DNA from: a virus
IMG/VR virus record: IMGVR_UViG_3300034109_000088
Location: 1-37,922 of that record
Strand: one strand, 5' to 3'
Length of the DNA: 37,922 bases
This document shows positions 13,769-20,460 of this stretch, one piece after another. The notes under the pieces are model-generated. The model saw nothing but the letters and a program-made list of their open reading frames with translations, was not told the DNA's origin and ran no database searches. Both the position numbers and the translations under genes were made by a program. Positions within the stretch are counted from its first letter, which is position 1. Each line of letters begins with the position of its first letter.

Positions 13769-13793
13769 ATAACAAGCGATATTGGAGTCATTA

Positions 13794-14036
13794 TTGGATA
13801 AGAAGTTACAAACTTACTATGAAAACAGATTTGATTTGTTTTTACACCCAGGTTGGAAAGATCTTGTAGAAGATATGCAGGATATGTTCGATAACTATAA
13901 TAAGGTAACAAGTGTATCAGACATCAATAACTTGTTATTCAAAAAAGGTCAACTAGATATATTAGATTGGTTCCTGACACTCAAAGAAGTCTCAGAAAAA
14001 ACCTATGAGGATTTGTTGAATGAAGATTCTAAATGA
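13794..14036 (+). CDS. Conserved small phage protein (80 aa), TTG start
   Basis: There is no ATG at the right place. GGAG followed by six bases and TTG at 13794 gives the product MDKKLQTYYENRFDLF; the frame is open from 13782. The sequence FLHPGWKDLVEDMQDMFDNYNKV and KGQLDILDWFLTLKEVSEKTYEDLL is typical of a small helical family located just before capsid genes in many phages. It overlaps the next gene by 17 bases. Likely a head-assembly accessory, inferred from place. Confidence 0.7.
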   Translation: MDKKLQTYYENRFDLFLHPGWKDLVEDMQDMFDNYNKVTSVSDINNLLFKKGQLDILDWFLTLKEVSEKTYEDLLNEDSK

Positions 14037-14259
14037 TTTTGTTTGTAGTAACAGACATATCTCAGAACACTTTGTACAACATGATCAAAGAACTGTAGTT
14101 TGTTCTGTTTGCGGTAACGAAGCACATCGTAAGTTAGCAGCTCCTAAAAGTAAACTAGAAGGTATTACTGGTTCTTTTCCTGGTGCTGCTGATCGATGGG
14201 CAAAGATGCACGAACAGGCAGCTAAAGTAGCACAATCTAAGTCCTACTATGAAGGATAA
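14020..14259 (+). CDS. Small zinc-ribbon-like phage protein (79 aa)
   Basis: MKILNDFVC begins a family seen before scaffold genes. Cys9, His13, Cys28 and Cys31 (CSVCG) could hold one zinc. The second half has KSKLEGITGSFPGAADRWAKMHEQ, the conserved tail of the family. Function is not established; proximity suggests head assembly or DNA packaging. Base use returns to the AT-rich genome norm here. Confidence 0.7.
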   Translation: MKILNDFVCSNRHISEHFVQHDQRTVVCSVCGNEAHRKLAAPKSKLEGITGSFPGAADRWAKMHEQAAKVAQSKSYYEG

Positions 14260-14313
14260 CTTAGATATTTTTAACATCCTAACAATTGGGTTTAACCCGA
14301 CTAGGAGGCGCAC

Positions 14314-15081
14314 ATGGCTGAATTTGTAGATTCTTTAGATGATGCTGATGAGTTTAAAGCCGAAGAAGAGAAGGCTAAAGAACCAGCAGCTCCAGAGATC
14401 CCTGAAAAACTAAAGGGTAAATCAATGGACGACTTGATCAAGATGTATCAAGAAGCTGAAAAGCTAATTGGTCGTCAGGCTCAAGAGGTTGGTGAAGTTC
14501 GTAGGCTTGCTGATGAGCTAATCAAGAGGCAAATCAATACCCCAAAGGTAGAAGCAAAAGAGGCTGTTGAAGAAGAGACTGATTTTTTTGCCGATCCTGT
14601 GAAGGCAGTTAATAAAGCAGTAGCTACACACCCTGCAGTACAGCAAGCTCAAATGGCTGCTGCACAAATGGCACGTATGCAAACTGCAAACAGGCTAGCT
14701 CAAACTCATCCAGATTATGCTCAAGTGATCTCTGATCCTGAGTTTGCTGATTGGGTTAAACAGTCCAATGTCCGTCAACGTTTATATGTAGCTGCTGATC
14801 AACAATTTGATTTTGATTCTGCTAATGAACTGCTTAACAACTTCAAGGCCATTAAAAAGGTTAAAGAAGAAACTGTTAACCAAGCAGCTCAACAGCTTAA
14901 GGATCAAACAGATCGTTCATTAAAAGCTGCGACTGTCTCTCTTGACGGTGGTACTGGTGAAACGAGCAAGAAAATTTATCGTCGAAGCGATCTTATTCGG
15001 CTTCAAATGAACGACCCAGAGCGTTATCTAAGTTTGCAACCAGAAATTATGCAAGCATACGCTGACGGTCGTGTTCGTTAA
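14314..15081 (+). CDS. Scaffolding protein (255 aa)
   Basis: It sits directly before the major capsid gene with a strong AGGAGG ribosome binding site. It is acidic at the N-terminus, then Ala/Gln-rich and helical (KLIGRQAQEVGEVRRLADEL, VQQAQMAAAQMARMQ), and basic near the C-terminus, as expected for a scaffold that templates prohead assembly and leaves before packaging. No sequence motif is diagnostic, so the call rests on position, composition and length. A GGGTTTAACCC palindrome (14288-14298) lies in its leader. Confidence 0.8.
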   Translation: MAEFVDSLDDADEFKAEEEKAKEPAAPEIPEKLKGKSMDDLIKMYQEAEKLIGRQAQEVGEVRRLADELIKRQINTPKVEAKEAVEEETDFFADPVKAVNKAVATHPAVQQAQMAAAQMARMQTANRLAQTHPDYAQVISDPEFADWVKQSNVRQRLYVAADQQFDFDSANELLNNFKAIKKVKEETVNQAAQQLKDQTDRSLKAATVSLDGGTGETSKKIYRRSDLIRLQMNDPERYLSLQPEIMQAYADGRVR

Positions 15082-15105
15082 ACTTAATTCTTAAGGAAAC
15101 TTAAA

Positions 15106-16080
15106 ATGGCTACAGCAACTTATCCTGGAGGTAGTTCCTCCATCGTTAACAAGACCAATGCGGATAAATTTATCCCAGAAATTTGGTCTGATGAAATCAT
15201 TGCCGCTTACAAGAAGAACCTTGTTATGGCAAACCTTGTCAACAAGATGTCTATGCGTGGCAAGAAAGGTGACTTGCTTCATATTCCTAAGCCCACTCGT
15301 GGTGTTGCAGCAGCTAAGGCAGCTAACACAGCAGTTACGATTCAGGCTAACGTGGAAGACGAAGTACAGGTCGCTATCAACAAGCACTACGAATACTCAC
15401 GTTTGATTGAGGACATCGTAGAAGTACAGGCTCTTGCTTCTTTGCGCCGTTTCTACACTGAAGATGCTGGCTATGCACTAGCTACGCAGGTTGATACTGA
15501 CCTTGTTCGTATCGGTCGTCTCTTCAATGGCTCACACGCTGCTGGCGCTACTGGTGACTACTCTGTTGCTGGTACAACCACTGCTTACATTGGTGGTGAT
15601 GGTACTACTGCATTCGTTGGTGGTGCTGGTGCTGGTAACGCTTCTGCACTGACTGATGCTGCTATTCGTCGTACCATTCAGCGTCTGGATGATAACGATG
15701 TTCCTATGGATCAGCGTTACTTCCTGATTCCTCCTGTTGCACGTAACACGATGATGGGTCTTGCTCGCTTTACTGAGCAGGCTTTCGTTGGTGAGCAAGG
15801 TGGTAACAACACCATCCGTAACGGTCAGATCGGTGATGTATACGGCGTTAAAGTGTTTGTTTCAACGAACGCTGACACGGCTTATGCCTCTTCTGGTACT
15901 GCTCCTCGTGCCTGCTTGATGTTCCATAAAGATGCAATGGTTCATGCAGAGCAAATGGCTGTTCGCTCACAGGCTCAGTACAAGCAAGAGTATCTCTCAA
16001 CGCTGTACACTGCTGACACCCTTTACGGTGTTGCAGAGCTACGTAATGAATCTGGCATTGCCCTGATCATTCCTAGCTAA
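15106..16080 (+). CDS. Major capsid protein (324 aa)
   Basis: Directly after the scaffold, with AAGGAA before the ATG. The N-terminal KFIPEIWSDEIIAAYKKNLVMANLVN and the central YEYSRLIEDIVEVQALASLRRFYTEDAGYALATQVD are typical of HK97-fold capsids of short-tailed phages. Residues about 145-180 form a Gly/Thr/Ala-rich loop (GGDGTTAFVGGAGAGN), probably surface-exposed. It has the most regular codon use of the genome, as expected for the most abundant product. A strong hairpin follows its stop. Confidence 0.93.
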   Translation: MATATYPGGSSSIVNKTNADKFIPEIWSDEIIAAYKKNLVMANLVNKMSMRGKKGDLLHIPKPTRGVAAAKAANTAVTIQANVEDEVQVAINKHYEYSRLIEDIVEVQALASLRRFYTEDAGYALATQVDTDLVRIGRLFNGSHAAGATGDYSVAGTTTAYIGGDGTTAFVGGAGAGNASALTDAAIRRTIQRLDDNDVPMDQRYFLIPPVARNTMMGLARFTEQAFVGEQGGNNTIRNGQIGDVYGVKVFVSTNADTAYASSGTAPRACLMFHKDAMVHAEQMAVRSQAQYKQEYLSTLYTADTLYGVAELRNESGIALIIPS

Positions 16081-16086
16081 TAATAA

Positions 16087-16108
16087 GGAGGGGCTTAACC
16101 GCCCCTTC
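16087..16108 (+). terminator. Hairpin after the capsid gene (possible attenuator)
   Basis: An 8-bp stem with one G-T pair (16087-16094 with 16101-16108, core GGGGC/GCCCC) encloses a TTAACC loop. It starts seven bases after the capsid stop. There is no U-tract, so it may be a partial terminator or an RNA-stabilising 3' end for capsid mRNA. The AAGGAGGGG in its left arm resembles a ribosome binding site but no start codon follows at the right spacing. Confidence 0.5.
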
Positions 16109-16124
16109 AACTCTGGAGGTCACA

Positions 16125-16286
16125 ATGGTTTATTTTAGATGTAAGTGGTCAAACAACCTTATAGGTGTTGACTTTGAATATGATGTAGAACAGATGCGTA
16201 AACATCCTGACTATGATGAAGTAAAAGAAGAAGTAAAACAAGAATCTGACAAATCCACTAAGGTAAAGAAATCTAAAGAGGATTAA
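16125..16286 (+). CDS. Small conserved protein after capsid gene (53 aa)
   Basis: ATG 16125 has a GGAGG ribosome binding site (CTGGAGGTCACAATG). The product starts MVYFRCKWSNNLIGVDFEYD, then MRKHPDYDEV and a highly charged Lys/Glu tail. Small proteins of this pattern often follow capsid genes in phages; function unknown. It ends two bases before the next ATG, supporting operon membership. Confidence 0.7.
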   Translation: MVYFRCKWSNNLIGVDFEYDVEQMRKHPDYDEVKEEVKQESDKSTKVKKSKED

Positions 16287-16288
16287 TA

Positions 16289-16840
16289 ATGTCTAACTAT
16301 ACGAAGACAACCAACTTTACTGCCAAAGATTCTTTACCATCAGGTAATCCTAGTAAACTTGTAAAAGGCTCTGACTTTGACTTAGAGTTTAACAATATTG
16401 CTACGGCTATTGCATCAAAAGAAGATGTTGCTGATCTTGGTCCTTTAGCGTATCAAGCTATTGGTGCTGTATCCATTACAGGTGGTTCTATCACTGGTAT
16501 TGATCCTTTGTCAGATGCTGATGGTAATGTTCGTTCGATACCACAGTCAGGTTCAGCTAAGACTACTTCGTATACGTTAGCAACCACTGACAATGGTAAC
16601 TTTATTGAAGTTGGTAGTGGTGGTTCAATCATTGTTCCTGATGCAACATTCTCTGCTGGACAGAATGTTGTGATATTCAACAATACCACAGGCTCTATTA
16701 CACTGACACTAAACATCACTACAGCTTATGTATCTGGTGTTAATACGGACAGAAACTCCTTATCATTAGCTACACGAGGACTTGCAACCATATTCTTTAT
16801 CTCTGGTACTGTTTGTGTGGTAACTGGTAGTGTGATATGA
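16289..16840 (+). CDS. Fibre-type structural protein, adhesin cassette 2 (183 aa)
   Basis: The N-terminus (MSNYTKTTNFTAKDSLPSG, VKGSDFDLEFNNIATAI) is a recurrent virion-attachment segment of phage fibre proteins. The C-terminal half (TSYTLATTDNGNFIEV, LSLATRGLATIFFISGTVCVVTG) is paralogous to the 148-residue protein at 10493-10939. So it probably docks to the virion and presents the following glycine-rich protein, to which it is coupled by an ATGA overlap. Confidence 0.75.
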   Translation: MSNYTKTTNFTAKDSLPSGNPSKLVKGSDFDLEFNNIATAIASKEDVADLGPLAYQAIGAVSITGGSITGIDPLSDADGNVRSIPQSGSAKTTSYTLATTDNGNFIEVGSGGSIIVPDATFSAGQNVVIFNNTTGSITLTLNITTAYVSGVNTDRNSLSLATRGLATIFFISGTVCVVTGSVI

Positions 16841-17691
16841 GTGCTGCTGCTTTACTCACCTCAGCGATTGAAAACTACCCTAAGCAGGTTCAATACACCA
16901 CTGCTGGTACTTATACCTTCATACCTCCACCAGGAGTTACCTCTGTATGTGTTGTCTGTGTTGGTGGAGGAGGTGGTGGAGGATGGACATTAGCAGGTGG
17001 TGGAGGTGGTTTAGGGTACAAAAATAACATCACAGTAGTCCCAGGTACTTCATACACAGTTGTTGTCGGTGCTGGTGGATCAGGTAGTAGTGGTCTTGGT
17101 GCTGATGGTGGTGATAGTTACTTTATAAACACATCAACTGTTAAAGGTGGTAAAGGAACTGGTGGCGGTAATCTCACACAAAGCGGTACTGGTGGTTCCT
17201 ACACAGGTGATGGTGGTGGTAACGGCGGTAGTTCAAGTGATAGTGGTTGGAATACAATAGTAGGTGCTGGTGGCGCTGGTGGTTATAGCGGTAATGGTGG
17301 TAATGGTGGTTGGATACATAACCAAGGCGGTACAGTTTATCAACAAGCTGCCACAGCAGGAGCAGGAGGTGCTGGCGGTGGTGGTGATGGTTTTAGTACT
17401 AAAAGTGGTGGTGGAGGTGGCGTAGGTATCTACGGACAAGGATCAAACGGTACTGCTGCTGGACAACAAACAGGCGATGGAGGTGGTGGAGGATCTAGTG
17501 GTACGTCAGGCGGTGCTGGAGGGTTACCATCAACTTTTAATGGATCAGGAGGTGCTGGAGGTTCTTTTGGAGGCGGTGGTGGTGCTGCATATACTACTTT
17601 TGATACAGGTGGTGCAGGTAGTGGTGGTGCAGTAAGAATTATATGGGGAGCAGGGCGTTCATTTCCGTCAACTAATACCGGAGATCAGTGA
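16837..17691 (+). CDS. Glycine-rich tail adhesin, single domain (284 aa)
   Basis: A single copy of the domain found twice in the 545-residue protein: a beta start (YTTAGTYTFIPPPGVTSVCVVCVGGG), a long region of glycine runs, and a closing GGAVRIIWGAG. It fits a polyglycine-rich receptor-binding tip. Coupled by ATGA to the upstream protein and overlapping the start of the holin-like gene (TGATG). Unlike the first cassette it has the AT-rich codon use of the core genome, so it may be the resident copy. Confidence 0.75.
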   Translation: MSAAALLTSAIENYPKQVQYTTAGTYTFIPPPGVTSVCVVCVGGGGGGGWTLAGGGGGLGYKNNITVVPGTSYTVVVGAGGSGSSGLGADGGDSYFINTSTVKGGKGTGGGNLTQSGTGGSYTGDGGGNGGSSSDSGWNTIVGAGGAGGYSGNGGNGGWIHNQGGTVYQQAATAGAGGAGGGGDGFSTKSGGGGGVGIYGQGSNGTAAGQQTGDGGGGGSSGTSGGAGGLPSTFNGSGGAGGSFGGGGGAAYTTFDTGGAGSGGAVRIIWGAGRSFPSTNTGDQ

Positions 17692-17900
17692 TGGCTCTCC
17701 AACAAGCCGATGAACATATTAAACAAGTAGGAGATGCGCTTTCCATCATCACAGTGGTGGGTACGTTAGCAGAGTTGTTACCGGCAATGGCTGCAATACT
17801 AACTATTGTATGGACAGCTATACGTATATGGGAAACAGACACTATTCAGTATATCTTCAAGAGGAAGAAAACTAATGAAACAGAACCCAAAGAAGATTAA
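17691..17900 (+). CDS. Putative small holin, class II type (69 aa)
   Basis: CGGAGA precedes ATG 17691, which overlaps the previous stop. A polar start is followed by one or two hydrophobic segments (LSIITVVGTLAELLPAMAAI, ILTIVWTAIRIW) and a basic, charged tail (FKRKKTNETEPKED). Length and layout recall T7 gp17.5-type holins, which form membrane lesions to release lysozyme. Its placement away from the lysozyme is like T7. A second holin candidate lies at 26372-26836; which one times lysis is unknown. Confidence 0.6.
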   Translation: MALQQADEHIKQVGDALSIITVVGTLAELLPAMAAILTIVWTAIRIWETDTIQYIFKRKKTNETEPKED

Positions 17901-18036
17901 GAAGGTTATGGAAGAGTACAAAGAAGGTACGTTACACAGTGGTAAAGGTGGTCCTGTTGTTAAGTCTCGTAAGCAAGCAGTGGCGATTGCTCTATCTGAA
18001 GCAGGTATGTCAAAGCCTATGAAGAAAAAGAAATGA
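17875..18036 (+). CDS. Small basic conserved protein, DUF6496-like (53 aa)
   Basis: ATG 17875 (GAGGAAGAAAACTA upstream) gives MKQNPKKIKKVMEEYKEGTLHSG, then VKSRKQAVAIALSEAG and a Lys-rich end, the core pattern of a very common small protein of unknown function in phages and bacteria. It overlaps the holin-like gene by 26 bases and the next gene by four. Strongly basic, so nucleic-acid binding is plausible, not shown. Confidence 0.8.
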   Translation: MKQNPKKIKKVMEEYKEGTLHSGKGGPVVKSRKQAVAIALSEAGMSKPMKKKK

Positions 18037-18290
18037 AAGACCCTCGCTTAGAAAGAGCAGGAGTGTCTGGTTATAATCGCCCTAAAAAAACACCAGACCA
18101 TCCTACTAAGAGCCACATTGTTGTAGCAAAGGACGGTGATCAAGTTAAGACGATTCGTTTCGGTCAACAAGGTGTTAAAGGTTCTCCTGAAGGTTCTGAG
18201 AGGAATAAAGCCTTTAAAGCAAGACACGCATCAAACATTGCTAAAGGTAAAATGTCAGCGGCCTACTGGTCTGATAAGGTGAAATGGTGA
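18033..18290 (+). CDS. Conserved basic phage protein (85 aa)
   Basis: MKDPRLERAGVSGYNRPKKTP, SHIVVAKDGDQVKTIRFGQQG and KARHASNIAKGKMSAAYWSD are invariant-looking blocks of a widespread small phage family located between holin-like or capsid genes and tail genes. It has a beta-strand-rich core and many basic residues. ATGA overlap with the upstream gene. Function unknown; late-operon position suggests a virion or assembly role. Confidence 0.8.
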   Translation: MKDPRLERAGVSGYNRPKKTPDHPTKSHIVVAKDGDQVKTIRFGQQGVKGSPEGSERNKAFKARHASNIAKGKMSAAYWSDKVKW

Positions 18291-18940
18291 TGGCTACATT
18301 TCTTGATTGTGTTAATGGTGTTCTTAGAAGGCTAAGAGAAGATGAAGTCTCTTCAGTCTCTGAGAATGATTATTCTTCCTTAATAGGAGAAATGGTTAAC
18401 GAGGCTAAGAAAGAAGTTGAAGATGCTTGGAATTGGTCTGTGTTGTATCAAACCATTACTGTTAATACAGTAGCTTCTACAACTAACTATGCTCTAACAG
18501 GTTCTAATCTACGCACTAAAGTAGAAGAAGCTTATATACCAGCAGCACATTGGTATTTAAAGCAACTATCTGGTGCTGAGATGAATGTGTACTTAAACGT
18601 GCTGACAGCTCCTGTAGGAAGACCTAGTAACTTTGCTTTTGGACCTTCTACCTCTTCTGGTGTTTTAACTGTTGATGTTTTTCCTGTACCAGATACAGCA
18701 TACGCATTAAAGTTTAACTGTTTTGTACCACAAGCAGACTTAAGCAATGATAGTGATGTTATCTTAGTACCGTCTGATGTTGTTATCCAAGGTGCTTACC
18801 TACGTGCTATTAACGAACGTGGTGAAGATGGTGGACGATTGTCTGATCAGCAAGCAGATCTTTACAGGAAAACATTAGCTAACTATATATCTATAGAAGC
18901 TGGTAGAGAATCTGATCAAGTGCTCTGGGAAGCAGTATAA
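18284..18940 (+). CDS. Tail tubular protein A-like (218 aa)
   Basis: Size, place before the long nozzle gene and the pattern FLDCVNGVLRRLREDEV then MVNEAKKEVEDAWNWSVL fit the gp11/tubular A family, a dodecamer that joins the portal to the tail nozzle. The end has GAYLRAINERGEDGGRLSDQQADLY, also typical. Two starts are possible (ATG 18284 or 18290); AAGG is near both. Its stop overlaps the next ATG (TAATG). Confidence 0.8.
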   Translation: MVMATFLDCVNGVLRRLREDEVSSVSENDYSSLIGEMVNEAKKEVEDAWNWSVLYQTITVNTVASTTNYALTGSNLRTKVEEAYIPAAHWYLKQLSGAEMNVYLNVLTAPVGRPSNFAFGPSTSSGVLTVDVFPVPDTAYALKFNCFVPQADLSNDSDVILVPSDVVIQGAYLRAINERGEDGGRLSDQQADLYRKTLANYISIEAGRESDQVLWEAV

Positions 18941-20460
18941 TGTCCGATCAACTCAAACCACTAACGATTGTAGCTCCTGGGTTCTATGGTCTTAATACAC
19001 AGGATTCTTCAGTAACATTACCTAAAGAATTTGCTCTTAGGGCTGACAATGCTGTTATTGATCAGTTTGGACGTATTGCTGCTAGGCGTGGTTGGGATAA
19101 TGTCAACACCTCTGCAGGCTTTAATAGTACAGAGCCTGTTGTTATTCATCAAGTTGTTAAAGAAGACGGTAGTACAGAGATTCTATCTATTGGTGATAAT
19201 AAGATTTACTCAGGTACAACAACACTAACACTGAAGTATACTGGGTCTACTTGGACAGCACAGAATTGGAAAGTAGTAACCTTTAATGGTTTAACGTACT
19301 TCTTTCAACGTGCTCATGCTCCTATTGTTTATGATCATACAACAGGTGCTTATTCACTAGTAACAGCCTATACAGGATACACAGGTACTGTACCACAGGC
19401 TAATGAAGTATTAGCTGCTTATGGTCGTTTATGGGTTGCTGACACAACAACGAATAAGACATTAGTTAGTTGGTCAGATACGTTGATTGGTTACAAATGG
19501 TCAGCAGGTGCTTCAGGATCTGTAGACATTGAATCAGTATTTACTAATGGTACTGATAGTGTTGTTGCTCTGGCAGCTTTTAACGGTAGATTAATTATCT
19601 TCTGTAAAAGATCTATTGTTATATACAGCGGTGCTTCTAGTAATCCAACAAGTAATTTAGCTTTAGAAGAGGTGATCGATGGGGTTGGGTGTGTTAGTCG
19701 TGATTCTATCCAAGATATCGGAACAGATATATTATTCTTATCCGACACAGGTGTTAGAAGCCTTGGACGAGTCATACAAGAGAAATCAGCGCCTATATTT
19801 GATGTATCTAGGAATGTTCGAGATGATCTCATCTCAGATGTCATCGCCAACGGTGAAACAGACAACATAAGATCAGCCTATTATGAAAAAGATGGTTTCT
19901 ATCTTCTAAGCCTACCAACAAGAGGTTTGTCCTATTGTTTTGATACAAAGCAAAGACTTCAAGACTCTTCTTGTAAAACAACATTATGGACATTAGCTCC
20001 TAAGTCTCTCTGCAGTACGAATGATAAGAAGTTATATCTAGGTCGTACTGGCTACATTGCAGAGTACACTGGTACAAGCGATAACGGTGAGACGTTTAGG
20101 TTCGCTTACTACACAGCACATATTGATGGTGGTTCTCCAGCTATCTTAAAGATTCTAAAGAAGCTAGTCTTACTTATTATTGGTGGTCAGGGTACTCGTA
20201 TAACCTTTAGATGGGGTACGGATTATGGTACTAACTATTCAACAAGTCAAACAACACTAGCTAGTTTTACAAGGTCTGAGTACAACATTGCTCAGTACAG
20301 TATTAACGAGTATAACTCTGGTCTTCTTATCAATTCAGTTAAAAAACCTATCAGCGGTAATGGTAGAGTATTTCAGATAGGTATTGAAGCAGACATAGGA
20401 TCAGATATTTTTTCTATTCAACAATTGGACGCTTTTGTTAAGACAGGTAGGGTCATATAA
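18940..20460 (+). CDS. Tail nozzle / tubular protein B-like (506 aa)
   Basis: The N-terminal APGFYGLNTQDSSVTLPKEFALRADNAVIDQ and many WxV beta repeats fit the beta-propeller nozzle or stabilisation proteins of short-tailed phages (T7 gp12 or P22 gp10-like role). It follows tubular A with one-base overlap, as in T7-like operons. The nozzle plugs the portal until DNA release. Remote similarity only, so the exact subfamily is uncertain. Confidence 0.7.
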   Translation: MSDQLKPLTIVAPGFYGLNTQDSSVTLPKEFALRADNAVIDQFGRIAARRGWDNVNTSAGFNSTEPVVIHQVVKEDGSTEILSIGDNKIYSGTTTLTLKYTGSTWTAQNWKVVTFNGLTYFFQRAHAPIVYDHTTGAYSLVTAYTGYTGTVPQANEVLAAYGRLWVADTTTNKTLVSWSDTLIGYKWSAGASGSVDIESVFTNGTDSVVALAAFNGRLIIFCKRSIVIYSGASSNPTSNLALEEVIDGVGCVSRDSIQDIGTDILFLSDTGVRSLGRVIQEKSAPIFDVSRNVRDDLISDVIANGETDNIRSAYYEKDGFYLLSLPTRGLSYCFDTKQRLQDSSCKTTLWTLAPKSLCSTNDKKLYLGRTGYIAEYTGTSDNGETFRFAYYTAHIDGGSPAILKILKKLVLLIIGGQGTRITFRWGTDYGTNYSTSQTTLASFTRSEYNIAQYSINEYNSGLLINSVKKPISGNGRVFQIGIEADIGSDIFSIQQLDAFVKTGRVI

